Part shown: positions 43,785 to 53,384 of the stretch, piece after piece
Position numbering within the stretch: the stretch's first letter is position 1
Layout: each line of letters opens with the position of its first letter
Source of the DNA: Gracilariopsis chorda
Lineage: Eukaryota; Rhodophyta; Florideophyceae; Gracilariales; Gracilariaceae
Reading direction: 5' to 3'
NCBI GenBank assembly: GCA_003194525.1
Contig: NBIV01000025.1
Coordinates: forward strand, 406,262 to 470,261
Length of the DNA: 64,000 bases
The notes under the pieces: generated by a model
What the model saw: only the letters and a program-made list of their open reading frames with translations
What the model was told of the DNA's origin: nothing
The model's database searches: none
Program-made: the position numbers and the translations under genes

Positions 43785-44569
43785 TCATTCCTTTCCTCCT
43801 CCCGAACCTTGTCTTCTTGGTATAAAGGAAACCATGATGTCGACTTCTGCACCGCGTAAGCAGACGGAAGCCCGCTTCTAGACCACATCTGGTGCTACAC
43901 TTCATGAATAGAAAGCTTTTGGTGTTCTTGACTAAGAGGGAAATCAGTGGTGGTGTAGAGATGCCATCAAGTGGTTTCACTTGTCTTCAGAGTTGATGAT
44001 TAGTAGGTCCTAGGGGTTTCTAACCTGTGTGGTTAGGCATTTGCACTGCAACCCTGAATCGTTCACAGGTCTTGCCAAAGTCTTTGTTCTCTAACACGGG
44101 CGAAGAGACGACTACCGAAGGTAACTACGAATATTTGATCCTGGTTCAAACACTTACCTCTATGCCTTCAAGGGTAGCAAGGGTACCTTTTCACTCCCGT
44201 TTCTCATATTTGCTGAAGTCTCGGGATCGACCGGCGGCGCGACTGAAACGACAGCGCAGTGCCTTTGTATCTATAACCTTGCACAGTTATCGTGCTGTCT
44301 AAAATAATGCCGGTGAGATCACGAGAGGGGGTAGGCGCCAAAAATCTGATCTCCAGTGGCTGGAAGCTATGCCTGAATATGGCTCTCTTGAATCTTGTAT
44401 GTTCAAGTAGTCCTCTTCACCATCTCGTTCGGAACCGTGCTGCGATAAGCATATATTGATCCTCTTTCTCAAACTGGTGACAACGATCTGTGAGGCAATC
44501 TAACGAAAGCACATTTTCCACCACACGCAAAAGGCGTGTTTGCTATGACCTTTTCGTATAGCAGCGAAA
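43785..44569. other. Intergenic, no gene seen
   Basis: 785 bp. The plus frame 44,027-44,302 (91 codons) lacks motifs. It presumably holds the dehydratase 3' UTR and the kinase promoter. Confidence 0.45.
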
Positions 44570-46258
44570 ATGTCACCTCAGTGCGCTTATCTCGCTATTG
44601 ACGTAGGTACTGGAAGCGTTCGTGCTGGTCTCTTCAACGGTAACGGGAAGAAACTCGCGTATCATCATCAGCAGATAAAGACGAGGCACATCAAAGAAAA
44701 CCATTTCGAACAGAGTTCCAATGATATCTGGACTTCGACACTTGAATGCGTTCGAAATGTGGTTGATATGGCAAAGCGAGATTCATTGGACGATGTTTTT
44801 GTAGCGGCAATAGGAGTTGATGCAACTTGTTCGTTAGTCGCTTGTTTAGATGACGACGAAACCTCCCCATTATCTGTCACACACGGAGAAAATGAAGAAG
44901 ACGATATTTACAACGTGATTTTGTGGCTAGATCACCGCGCTGTAGCAGAAGCTGCGGAAATCAATGTTTCTCTTGACGAAAACGTCAAGGAGGTTCGTTC
45001 GCATTTTGGGAACGTTCTAAGTCCAGAGAATGAACCTCCAAAACTCTTATGGCTTCAGAAAGTCATGCCCCATGTGATAGAAAGTGGAGTATTCTTCGAT
45101 CTAGCAGATTGGATGGCCTTCAAATTCTGCGGTGCAAAGCGAGTTCGTTCGTCTTGCACAGTAGCCTGTAAGTGGGGTTGGGGAAGCAATCGAGGAGAAC
45201 AAGGAGAATGGAATTGTGATTTCTGGGAGAAGATTGGGTTGGGCGTTCTATGTGCGAACAACTTTCAAAAGATAGGTGCAACTATCGTTCAACCCGGCCA
45301 ACCTATAGGGACTTTGCCGTTAGGTCTTGCATCTGAACTTGGTCTTTCACAAGATTGTGTAATCGCCTCTCCTATGATTGACGCACATGCAGGCGCGCTG
45401 TGGACACTTGGAATTGATTCTCATTTGATCCGTCAGTTGGCACCGTCATTTGAAGAAAGACTAAGCATTATTGCAGGGACATCAACCTGCTATATACAGC
45501 TTTCCCGGAGCCCCGTATTCGTTAGTGGGATATGGGGTCCTTTTCGAGACGCAGTTCTTCCCGGCTTTCATGTAACAGAAGGAGGACAGAGTGTCACCGG
45601 AAAACTGCTTGAACATACAATTGAAACACACCCATGTTACGCTACTTTGGTTCGGCGCGTTGGGGTTGAAAACGTTTATGATGTTCTGGCTGAGTTGACT
45701 GAATCTGTCGTACGTGCGGGGAAAGAGGATCCGGCCTCACATGTCCATTGTTTGGATTACCACGCTGGAAATCGCAGCCCCCGTGCAGATCCCACTTTGA
45801 AAGGGTCCATGATAGGCTTGACGTTGTCTTGTGATGAGTTTGACCTAGCGGTGAAGTTCAGAGCGACAATTCAGGCATTATGCTATGGTGCCCGACATAT
45901 AGTCGAAAAAATGAAGGCTGCCGGTCATTATATAACGCTAGTTGGGGCTTGCGGAGGTCTGTGCAAGAGCAGACTGTTCTTGGTCGAACTAGCCGATTGT
46001 CTTGCCCTTCCAATCGCTCTTTCGTCTGAGGAAGATACGGTTTTGCTAGGTGGGGCAATACTGGCAAAAGTGGCACATGCAGACGGCGATGTGGGAAACC
46101 ATGCACCGGCTATTGTCAGGGAAGCGGAAAGAATGACGGGCATCCGTGACGTTATTCTTCCAAATGAAAAACGATTTCGATACCATAATCGAAAATATGA
46201 GGTCTACCAGAAGATGTATGCAGACTTCATCTCGTACAGAGACGTAATGTTGAGATAG
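44570..46258 (+). CDS. FGGY-family carbohydrate kinase, D-ribulokinase type
   Basis: 562 residues, single exon. Two actin-like ATPase lobes are present: the N-lobe starts AIDVGTGSVRAGLF (9-22, first phosphate loop), then IGVDATCSLVA, and ILWLDHRA where the Asp-His-Arg contacts the sugar. DLADWM, CTVACKWGW and MIDAHAGALW complete the substrate side. The C-lobe has IAGTSTCYIQL (phosphate 2), GGQSVTGKLL and LVGACGGLCKSRLFLVELA (adenosine). This set matches the eukaryotic FGGY/YDR109C branch, which phosphorylates D-ribulose to D-ribulose 5-phosphate and is proposed to be a metabolite-repair enzyme, rather than glycerol or xylulose kinases. Length (about 550) agrees. No targeting peptide is evident, so cytosolic. 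Confidence 0.9.
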   Translation: MSPQCAYLAIDVGTGSVRAGLFNGNGKKLAYHHQQIKTRHIKENHFEQSSNDIWTSTLECVRNVVDMAKRDSLDDVFVAAIGVDATCSLVACLDDDETSPLSVTHGENEEDDIYNVILWLDHRAVAEAAEINVSLDENVKEVRSHFGNVLSPENEPPKLLWLQKVMPHVIESGVFFDLADWMAFKFCGAKRVRSSCTVACKWGWGSNRGEQGEWNCDFWEKIGLGVLCANNFQKIGATIVQPGQPIGTLPLGLASELGLSQDCVIASPMIDAHAGALWTLGIDSHLIRQLAPSFEERLSIIAGTSTCYIQLSRSPVFVSGIWGPFRDAVLPGFHVTEGGQSVTGKLLEHTIETHPCYATLVRRVGVENVYDVLAELTESVVRAGKEDPASHVHCLDYHAGNRSPRADPTLKGSMIGLTLSCDEFDLAVKFRATIQALCYGARHIVEKMKAAGHYITLVGACGGLCKSRLFLVELADCLALPIALSSEEDTVLLGGAILAKVAHADGDVGNHAPAIVREAERMTGIRDVILPNEKRFRYHNRKYEVYQKMYADFISYRDVMLR

Positions 46259-46561
46259 TATTCTGCGCTCATGTTTTTCCAACTGCCGGTTGGTTGTTGA
46301 TCTCTCTTGGAGACCCAATTGCGAATCCATTTCGCTTCCCTTACTTGGTGAGAGGAAAGACGGGTACACCTCGTGAAGGCGGATCAGCGTGTGCCCCCTG
46401 CGCTCATATTTGGAAAACTAACTGCCATATATGATCGATCCGATGAGAAACCTTGCGGTTGACGAGAGGCTTCTATTGCAGGTTCAGAGTTATGGGACGA
46501 GCTTGTATACAAAGGCAAACACTCACTTTCACTCACTATCTCACTTCAGTACTTCAGAATC
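46259..46561. other. Intergenic, no gene seen
   Basis: 300 bp between the kinase and the small pseudogene. It ends with a CT-rich stretch (actcactatctcacttcag) just before the pseudogene ATG, reminiscent of a 5' leader. Confidence 0.4.
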
Positions 46562-47002
46562 ATGACCCAGGATGCCATCCAACTCGTCCAGGCGAAATGG
46601 GTCGAAGCTGAAGCGTTCGTGGCTCTCTAGAGCTGTGATGCCAAGTCACTTTTTGCTGGAGTAGTACCGCGCTCAGGGAGCACGCGGAACCCCCAGTGGC
46701 CTCGCTTTGAGCACAATGCATTAATCCGCCCGCTGTGATGCGTCAACTTTCCGGTCGATGTGAACCAGGAGGAAGCAAAAGGAATCCGCAACTGCGTCTG
46801 CCTCGAGGACTTGGCTTTTGGGGCATCTAGCTTTGTAGAGAGAGTTTGAAGTCGGAATTAGGTTACATACCTGTACGTGGATGAACAAACAAAAGAAGCC
46901 ATCTGGTGGTCAACCTGTCCCGTATACAGAGTTATATACAACCCTAAATACCCACCTAACGGTGAAAGGGGAGTGGTTCCGCTCTTTGATCTGCTATGGT
47001 AA
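46562..47002 (+). pseudogene. Unrecognised protein-coding pseudogene with four in-frame stops
   Basis: One frame runs from ATG at 46,562 to TAA at 47,000-47,002 (146 codons) with no indel but four nonsense codons: TAG 46,628, TGA 46,736, TGA 46,847, TAG 46,859. The translation is protein-like. It opens MTQDAIQLVQAKWVEAEAFV, has a middle segment with NQEEAKGIRNCVCLEDLAFG, and ends with EAIWWSTCPVYRVIYNPKYP and GVVPLFDLLW. I do not recognise the family. Retained frame and clean amino-acid composition indicate recent inactivation of a real gene, perhaps one member of a multicopy family. Confidence 0.6.
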
Positions 47003-48829
47003 CCAGTGTGGTTGACCTTCAACGCCTAGCTGTCAGAGTTTGTATAGGTCTTCAACACCTCGGAAAGCAACGTGATTGTGGCGATATGCAACGGCCGCTA
47101 TTCATTCCCATGTTGCGGTATGCAGTCGTACGCACTCCGACGGGGGCGATGAGAAAGGCGAGCGGCGTCAAAGATAACCAACATCATCATCATGATGTTG
47201 GGACGGCGAATGCGAAAAACTTTGAATTGCAGAGCGCAACAGCAAAAGCACCCAGGAAACGCCTTCCTCCCCTCTTATCGCCCAACTACAGCTAACCATC
47301 ATGTGTTAGATGCCATGACAACTAAAGGGCCCTTTGAAGGATCTAATGTAGCGTGTCGCAGAACTAGACATACAGAAATTGGGACTGGCAGACGAATCAA
47401 ACACGTGTGAAGGCACTGATGAAGAATGCGCTTAGTATATGGAAAAGAGGTTCCTGTCCTAAACTCTGCTTTACTCCATTTCTCATTCCTACGATTCCTG
47501 GAATCCATGATCCGCTGTGTACCTATCCTCGACTTGGATAAGGCGATTGACACCGTGAACTTGACGTGCTGATGATGAAACTTGCCAACGGTGTTCGTGG
47601 GTCGAAACAGCAATCGGAGAGTACGCGATTTGTACATGTTCTGAAAGCGGATTCAGGTAAACCCAACTTCAATTCCGTATCTGTCGATCTAGCATGCTGG
47701 GTTTCCAGTTCTCTAGCGAACCATCATAGTTCTCATGATGACGGTACGGTGTTTCTCATCAGAACATTGAAAACGCTCCTGTCCGAAGCCAGTGACAAAC
47801 AGATCGAGAACAGTCATTTGGGTTCTAACTCGAATCATGTACATGATGATCAATTAAAACACTTTCATCGGGAATGGTAGTCTTCATTGATCAAGTGCGA
47901 AGATGAAGACAGTCAATCAGTCATACTCTGCGAGTTTGACGCAGTCCACAGCAAGGCCCAATGCTTTCAATTCTTCTCGCAAAACAGCAAGTGCTGTGAG
48001 CATTCGGGTACTGTTCTTACTCGGGAGCTCATGAGCTGAAGGAGACAGCTTAAGCTTTGCAATACCTTCAGAAATCCTGTCATGAGAAGTTACAGGGGAA
48101 CGGTGCCTCGTGGGTGAGGTTTTCTGCGTGCCATACTTCTTAAGTCGCCCTTCTCGACGGAGAGAGGATGAGCGACAGCGATATGTACACAGTGCAAAGC
48201 GACTCATATTGTCAAATAAAAAGGTAATCGTATAGGTCGTATTCGGGCGATATGGTAATGGTTCGATAAGCTTAGATACGGGAGTCATGGACTGGCAAGG
48301 CGGGAACGCTCCGCCTTTTATGTCTCCCGTATACGGCTTTCTGCGCGATGCACGGCAGGTGAGCGAAGCCGCAGCAAGACCCATTGATCAATGTTCTACT
48401 GTCCGTGCCAGAGTGGGGCCCTATCATCGTCGTCGAGTTGGGGGTAACAAAATCTGGAGTCACGAAGTCCCGTTCTGTCGCACAGGCATGTAAGTCGTCG
48501 CTGGCTCGGCCCATAGCCAAGCTTGATTACCGAGACGAATGCATCTACATCTGTCTGCACTATCTTCTTAGGGTATTGATCATCGCTGGCCTAGCTGAGA
48601 TGCAGCAGAAAGGATGCAGGCTCTGTAGCTCGGCCCCGCAGAACAAGGTTCAAGGCCACCTATCTCGGCTTCTTCAGTGAAGGGTAGCGAACAGAGATAA
48701 ATTGCTCGGAACCCATCCACAAAAATAATAATCCAGGTGGGCAACAAAAAAACCCGGTGAGCACATGCATATACAGAGCAGCGATGATCTCCGGCGATCT
48801 TGTCTCCATGCACAAGTGGACAGGCCGCT
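47003..48829. other. Intergenic; weak hypothetical ORFs only
   Basis: The stretch includes open frames plus 47,566-47,880 and minus 47,917-48,384. A short palindrome ccaacatcat-catc-atgatgttgg lies near 47,179-47,202. No domain recognised. Confidence 0.4.
47917..48210 (-). CDS. Possible small hypothetical protein
   Basis: A 97-residue reading from the internal Met at 48,210 (MSRFALCTYRCRSSSLRREG; the full frame opens at 48,384). It begins with a basic, Ser/Arg-rich leader of the kind seen in organelle-targeted proteins and ends with an amphipathic helix (MLTALAVLREELKALGLAVD). No family recognised. Support is composition only; it may be a chance frame. Confidence 0.25.
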   Translation of the reverse strand, partial: NMSRFALCTYRCRSSSLRREGRLKKYGTQKTSPTRHRSPVTSHDRISEGIAKLKLSPSAHELPSKNSTRMLTALAVLREELKALGLAVDCVKLAEYD

Positions 48830-50119
48830 ATGGGGTTCTCCAACATCAGCAGCAGCGCTTTCGCGGTCGTTAGCTTCTGGCGCCATTCTTCTCATCCCCT
48901 TATGAACCCTGAGAGGGGTCCTCCAAGAACGCTAATACATCCACAACGACGTCGCTTACGCGCCCCATGTGCCTTGAACGTTTCTTTGACAGCGTCCTCC
49001 AGTCGATCTGATGAGGCGCAGTACGACGACGATGACGCCACCATGGGGGAGCAAGGACCTGTATACGGCATGACTTTACCAGAGTTAACTGAAGCGGATA
49101 AAGACTATCTCGATGATTCCTCCTCGAACGAAGACTTCATGAAACGCATGGCTGAGATAGCCCGTCGAATTGATCGAGAACGCAAGATTGCACTCAGAAA
49201 AGCGAATCGCCAAAATGCAGAAGAGTACCTCGAAAGCCTTTCACGTCCATCTGCTCCAACAGCAGATGGCGGACCTCCTCGAGTCAATGCCGGAGAGCAG
49301 TACTTCGCAAACCTATCAAAGAAAGCACGCGAAAGCCGAGTAATTGAGAACCCATCACTTCCAGTGGAAAAAGGAAGTTTGAGTGCTAAACCAGGGCCAA
49401 TCGGAAACGTCAATGATACTGTTCAGCCTGAGACTCTTGAAAGCGTCGAAGATCGGATATCAAAGCTACAGGACGAGTTGGAGAGCGTAGGAAAGGACAT
49501 TAATCCTAACGCAACTTTTCAGGATGTAGTCGATTTGCAAGAAACGATAAGAAAAGACATGGGACTTGGGGATCCACAGCCGTCTCAAGGACCGGAACCG
49601 AAGACCATTGAGAAACAAATTGATTTTCTGGAAGGCTATCTGGAGAAGCTGAAACAAGAAGAAAGAGAAGAAGGCGTTTCCGGATCTGATGACGACAGTG
49701 AAGAGTTGCTGGATGCCGAATCTGTTGAAAACGCCATAGAGTCAACGGTGAGGAAACTGGAAGAGAAGTTTACACCAGAATTTGAGGGCCTCGAGGACAC
49801 TCCGGGAGGAATGACTGCCGCCGAAAAAATGGCTGCGTTTGATCAACTCCGTCGCCAAGCAGTGAAATTAACGCCACAAGGGCCCAACGTGTTAGATCCA
49901 TACAACGTTACACTCCCGTCCAGAAAGAATGACAATGGCGAAGAGCCTTCTCCCGATTCAGAACAAGAGTACGACCGACTTGGAGGCGAAGCCAACAAGA
50001 AACTTCTCGTTGAAGAGGTTGAAGCGGAAATCGCTAGGTATACAACAGAGGCCAAGAAACTACTTCACAAACATGACGCCCGCATGCAAGTGCTCTTAGC
50101 TAGGTTAAGAGCGCTCTAA
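48830..50119 (+). CDS. Acidic coiled-coil protein, probably plastid-targeted, unknown function
   Basis: The frame opens at 48,800. I prefer the Met at 48,830 because it begins MGFSNISSSAFAVVSFWRHS, a red-algal-type plastid leader with Phe near the N-terminus, rich in Ser/Arg and poor in acids for about 60 residues. The mature part (about 365 residues) is strongly acidic and predicted helical. It contains charged coiled-coil stretches (RIDRERKIALRKANRQNAEE; ESVEDRISKLQDELESVG; KQIDFLEGYLEKLKQEEREE; EEVEAEIARYTTEAKKLL) separated by Pro/Gly-rich linkers. No catalytic motif or membrane segment. I do not recognise the family. Its stop overlaps the stop of the convergent nuclease gene by 4 bp, which supports both 3' ends. 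Confidence 0.75.
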   Translation: MGFSNISSSAFAVVSFWRHSSHPLMNPERGPPRTLIHPQRRRLRAPCALNVSLTASSSRSDEAQYDDDDATMGEQGPVYGMTLPELTEADKDYLDDSSSNEDFMKRMAEIARRIDRERKIALRKANRQNAEEYLESLSRPSAPTADGGPPRVNAGEQYFANLSKKARESRVIENPSLPVEKGSLSAKPGPIGNVNDTVQPETLESVEDRISKLQDELESVGKDINPNATFQDVVDLQETIRKDMGLGDPQPSQGPEPKTIEKQIDFLEGYLEKLKQEEREEGVSGSDDDSEELLDAESVENAIESTVRKLEEKFTPEFEGLEDTPGGMTAAEKMAAFDQLRRQAVKLTPQGPNVLDPYNVTLPSRKNDNGEEPSPDSEQEYDRLGGEANKKLLVEEVEAEIARYTTEAKKLLHKHDARMQVLLARLRAL

Positions 50120-50856
50120 AACTTCTTTTCCGATGTTCCAGTGTTAATATTGTCTTCTTCCTGAGAAATCTTTCTGTGTCTCGCAGTTCCCTGCCCACGC
50201 CGAAAATCTTCGGGCATCTCAAATCTAGTAGACCAAATGCCCCTGGTTGGCAGTTTGCGTGTGGAGTCCATCGCAGCGCACATCAACAGGGACAAGCAAA
50301 ACGATTAGCACTATGAGAATACCATATGCACAGAAAGGAAGAGTTCATACAAGCCTGCCCTTTTCGCCCGCTCCTGCTGCGGCAAGTACTGCCGATCGTA
50401 CCTCGCATACGCCACCGCGAAACCTTCCTCTACAAGCCGACCTCCAACGTCTTTTCCGCCGATCTTGCAGGTTGCCAGTAATCTATCATAACGATCACGT
50501 CCCTGTCCTTCACATTCTATATCCCCGTCGGCGTCCCGAATCCACTGAACAACCGCATCCTTTGCTTGCACCCCACACATCTGAACTTCAGTTCCTTTAG
50601 TACAGGTCTGCGACAGCTCTGGGGCGTCGATACCTTTAAGACGAATACGTTCTTTGTTGATTACAATTGTATCACCGTCTATAACCCTCGTATGCTCGTG
50701 CACCGTCTCTCGTGCTGAAAGCGGCACCGTTGTCAGGTATAAGGCCGCTGCAGCCGCTGCAGCCGCTCCAAATAAGCGTGGTCGCCTTGGTGAAGCAGAT
50801 TGGGACTTCTGAGATCGACACGAGGGCGCAAGTGTTCGCATATATGCGATAGACAT
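50116..50856 (-). CDS. Staphylococcal-nuclease-like protein (SNase fold), two exons
   Basis: Exon 1 is 50,856-50,351 and exon 2 is 50,242-50,116, with an intron at 50,350-50,243 (108 bp, donor GTATGA, acceptor CCAG). Read without splicing, the protein ends in a nonsense tail. Spliced, it continues AKRAGL-GIWSTRFEMPEDFRR, the expected end of an SNase domain, and totals 210 residues. Catalytic residues fit micrococcal nuclease: RVIDGDT (Asp60, Asp62), RLKGIDAPE (Arg72, Asp77, Glu80) and RDRYDRLLATC (Arg125). An Arg-rich segment followed by an Ala-rich hydrophobic stretch (residues 25-45) looks like a signal anchor or organelle leader. It is a calcium-dependent nuclease by family. The 3' end overlaps the convergent acidic-protein gene by 4 bp. 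Confidence 0.88.
50243..50350 (-). other. Spliceosomal intron in the SNase-like gene
   Basis: 108-bp intron, phase 2, GT-AG. Splicing joins TT from exon 1 and G from exon 2 into a Leu codon and restores the conserved SNase C-terminus. Confidence 0.8.
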
Positions 50857-51454
50857 TGCTGGCTTTAGCCAATTGTAGGAATCGGTTTTGTTATTGTTTG
50901 GTAGCTTCCGCCTTTACTGCTAATATTTGAGTCGAATCCTCGACCAGCACAAGGGTAAGAAGCGTACAAAGAATAAGGTGAGGGGACGGTTGATGAGGCG
51001 TTTTCCCGCGCGCTCGCACTTGCACCTCGGGCCGGGGGCGGAACCTGCTTGGACTTGAAAAAGGCTTTGGCATCCATTTGAAAACGGGGCTGAGGGAGCC
51101 TTCTGAATGATTTATAATTAACGCTATTATTAAGGGGCCATCGACATTTGTGCCAGGTCGTAAGCCTGACGGGTGGGCTACAGGGTTACAAAGTGCCCGG
51201 ATGCGCCACCGGCGTCTAGCTAGGGGTGCCGTCGGCGGTGTAGCGCTGGCATTTACCACCAATACTCCACAGTCATCAAAATACATGCATACCTGCATTA
51301 ATTCATCTTCCTGAGCCGAACGAACCGAATTTGTTAGCTGTTAAAGAGTTATACAACATTGCTGAAGTCCATTGTATACCTGCGGCTCCTCCAGTTATCT
51401 CTTGTATAACTAAAGAAGAGACACATCCCCGAAAATTGGGGTCCCTGGTGCGAT
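50857..51454. other. Upstream region of divergent SNase-like and SBDS genes
   Basis: 600 bp between divergent starts, GC-rich in the middle. The minus frame 50,891-51,298 (135 codons) has no motif and is probably chance. Confidence 0.45.
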
Positions 51455-52287
51455 ATGAGTCTCAAACAGCCTGTAACACAAGTTCGTCTGACAAACATTG
51501 CGGTTGTACGCCTGAAGCGGAAGGGAAAACGGTTTGAGCTTGCATGCTATAAGAACAAGGTGGTTTCCTGGCGGCAGGGCAATGAGAAAGACCTAGACGA
51601 TGTGTTGCAGACAACCAGTATCTTCACTAATGTTTCAAAGGGTATCCTCGCGAAGACAAAAGACCTCAAGGACGCCTTTAAAACGGAGGATATAGAGCGA
51701 ATCGTGCTGGAGATCCTGCGAAAAGGAGAGTTGCAAGTTTCAGAGCGGGAAAGGCAGTATCAAACTGAGAACCTATCTAATGAGATTGCTCGTATCGTTT
51801 CGGAGAAGTGCGTCGATCCAAATACAAACCGCCCGTTTAGCGTCGGTGTCATCGAGCGCGCCATGAAAGACACGCTGCATTACGCCGTTCTCCCCAATAA
51901 GACAGCGAAGGTAAGTGGCAGCTATTTCTGAAAGCTTCTTGTTCTGAATCATACTGACTCCAGGTAATCGTTCTGCTTGACGAACAGGTACAAGCTCAAA
52001 TCGTTATCAAGCAACTTCAAGAGCATATGTCAATAAGTCGCGCACAGATGCGACTGCAACTCAATCTACCCTCAGCTCGTGCTAAAGCTGTGAAAGAACA
52101 ACTGAAAACACATGTAAACAAATGGGAACAAGAGGAATGGGAGATGGATTACGTCGGTACAGTTTTAATTGACCCAGGAAGTTTCCGCGTTATCGACGAT
52201 GTGCTCAGACAAGAAACAAGAGGGCAAGGAACCTTCGATGTTCTTAGTGTAGCAGTTGTCGACGACAATGACGAGCAACTCACATAG
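51455..52287 (+). CDS. SBDS: Ribosome maturation protein SBDS/SDO1, two exons
   Basis: Exon 1 is 51,455-51,910 (152 codons, phase 0) and exon 2 most likely 51,988-52,287, giving 251 residues, almost exactly the family length (about 250). Domain I runs from [20 protein letters not shown] through the loop [15 protein letters not shown] and [10 protein letters not shown]; domain II contains [12 protein letters not shown]; domain III contains [12 protein letters not shown] and [23 protein letters not shown] works with the GTPase EFL1 to evict eIF6 from the 60S subunit. It ends 26 bp before the stop of the convergent RPF2 gene. Confidence 0.95.
51911..51987 (+). other. Intron in SBDS with two in-phase acceptors
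   Basis: Donor GTAAGT at 51,911. Acceptors CAG end at 51,963 (intron 53 bp) or 51,987 (intron 77 bp). Both keep the frame. The downstream one gives ...[15 protein letters not shown], matching SBDS; the upstream one adds eight residues. Confidence 0.85.
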
Positions 52288-52313
52288 AAATAAAACTTAC
52301 TGCCTCACAGCTG

Positions 52314-53384
52314 CTAAGTTGCAGTATCAAGCTTCCGACGCTTGGTATGTCGCTGGGTTTCTTCTGACTGCTCGTTTTTCACTTGCTGTCCGATTTGGGT
52401 TTCTTCTTCCCCACCCTGGACGACGGGATGCTCGCTGCGACTTTCATCACCAGTACGATGTCTCTTGTCCAATCCTTTCATGCGAGCAAGAGCTAACTTG
52501 TTGAGGTCCTGTTTGCCCAAATGAATTCGCCCCTTCTTATCCCCCATATTGTCGCGCGACACATTCTTAACCTTTCGCACAAACGCTGGGTCTCGAGGCT
52601 TCTTCATCGCCTCGGTCAACATTGCATCTGAAGCTAATCTTGAACGCCTCAGTTCTAGATCAAAACTTGGGCCTGCCTCCTTCAGAACAACTCCCGGAAG
52701 CCTAGAATCCTTTTTTTTCCTTAATTCAACTGCATACTGCCTAAATAGAACTTTCTTCTCACCGCGCAGGGTAAAGATAATGACGCGGTCCACACCAGCG
52801 AGATCCAGCGCCACCACATCGTCTCTTTCGTTGTTTGTTGACATGTTCCGAGGCATTCCGCCTCGGAACACGTCCAAAAACAATGAACGTAAAGCGCGAG
52901 TAGTTTCCGTGGCACCATAATCGTCGCCGTTAAACAGAAGCAAAGGTTTCGATCCTGGAGCACTTCTCAGACCTCGAAACTGAGACAAAGGTTTGTAGTT
53001 TGTGATGCCAAACTCAAGCATGTCAAGAATGCGAAATCCAAATGTCCGTCCAAAAACAATATTGTGAGGGCGTTTCTTGTTGTGGTTCACAACCGTAAAG
53101 AGAGAACAGTCGTTAAGTCTAGCCAAATTTTCGAGATGCGCTTCACCACCAGCCTCAAACGGGAGTAAATCGTTCTTTCTATGCAGCTTCTTGCAAAGAG
53201 GTTTTTTCAACAGGCACAAGTCATTTAACACGGCGTTGCATAGCGAAGACGTAGCATGCCCTTTCAAGGCAAGTAAAGACTTCGGGGCCTCAACCGCCTT
53301 GGGAGTTCTTGACTCAATGGCACGTCGTCCTGCCCCAGTCTTCGCTCGAGATACAACGTTACTGTGATCGTATTTCTTACCCAT
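52314..53384 (-). CDS. RPF2: Ribosome production factor 2 homologue (Brix domain)
   Basis: 356 residues, single exon. The Brix domain (about 30-240) shows KGHATSSLCNAVLNDLCLLK, KKRPHNIVFGRTFGFRILDM, SKPLLLFNGDDY, and DLAGVDRVIIFTLRGEKKVL. A basic Lys/Arg-rich tail (about 260-356) resembles a nucleolar localisation and rRNA-contact tail. RPF2 with RRS1 recruits 5S rRNA, uL18 and uL5 to the pre-60S particle. Length is a little above yeast (344). It is tail-to-tail with SBDS, another 60S factor. Confidence 0.95.
   Translation of the reverse strand: MGKKYDHSNVVSRAKTGAGRRAIESRTPKAVEAPKSLLALKGHATSSLCNAVLNDLCLLKKPLCKKLHRKNDLLPFEAGGEAHLENLARLNDCSLFTVVNHNKKRPHNIVFGRTFGFRILDMLEFGITNYKPLSQFRGLRSAPGSKPLLLFNGDDYGATETTRALRSLFLDVFRGGMPRNMSTNNERDDVVALDLAGVDRVIIFTLRGEKKVLFRQYAVELRKKKDSRLPGVVLKEAGPSFDLELRRSRLASDAMLTEAMKKPRDPAFVRKVKNVSRDNMGDKKGRIHLGKQDLNKLALARMKGLDKRHRTGDESRSEHPVVQGGEEETQIGQQVKNEQSEETQRHTKRRKLDTAT

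Noticed and set aside
46562-47002. In-frame stops read as a variant genetic code or selenocysteine
   Set aside because: Both TAG and TGA occur inside, while all intact genes nearby use standard stops; pseudogene is simpler.
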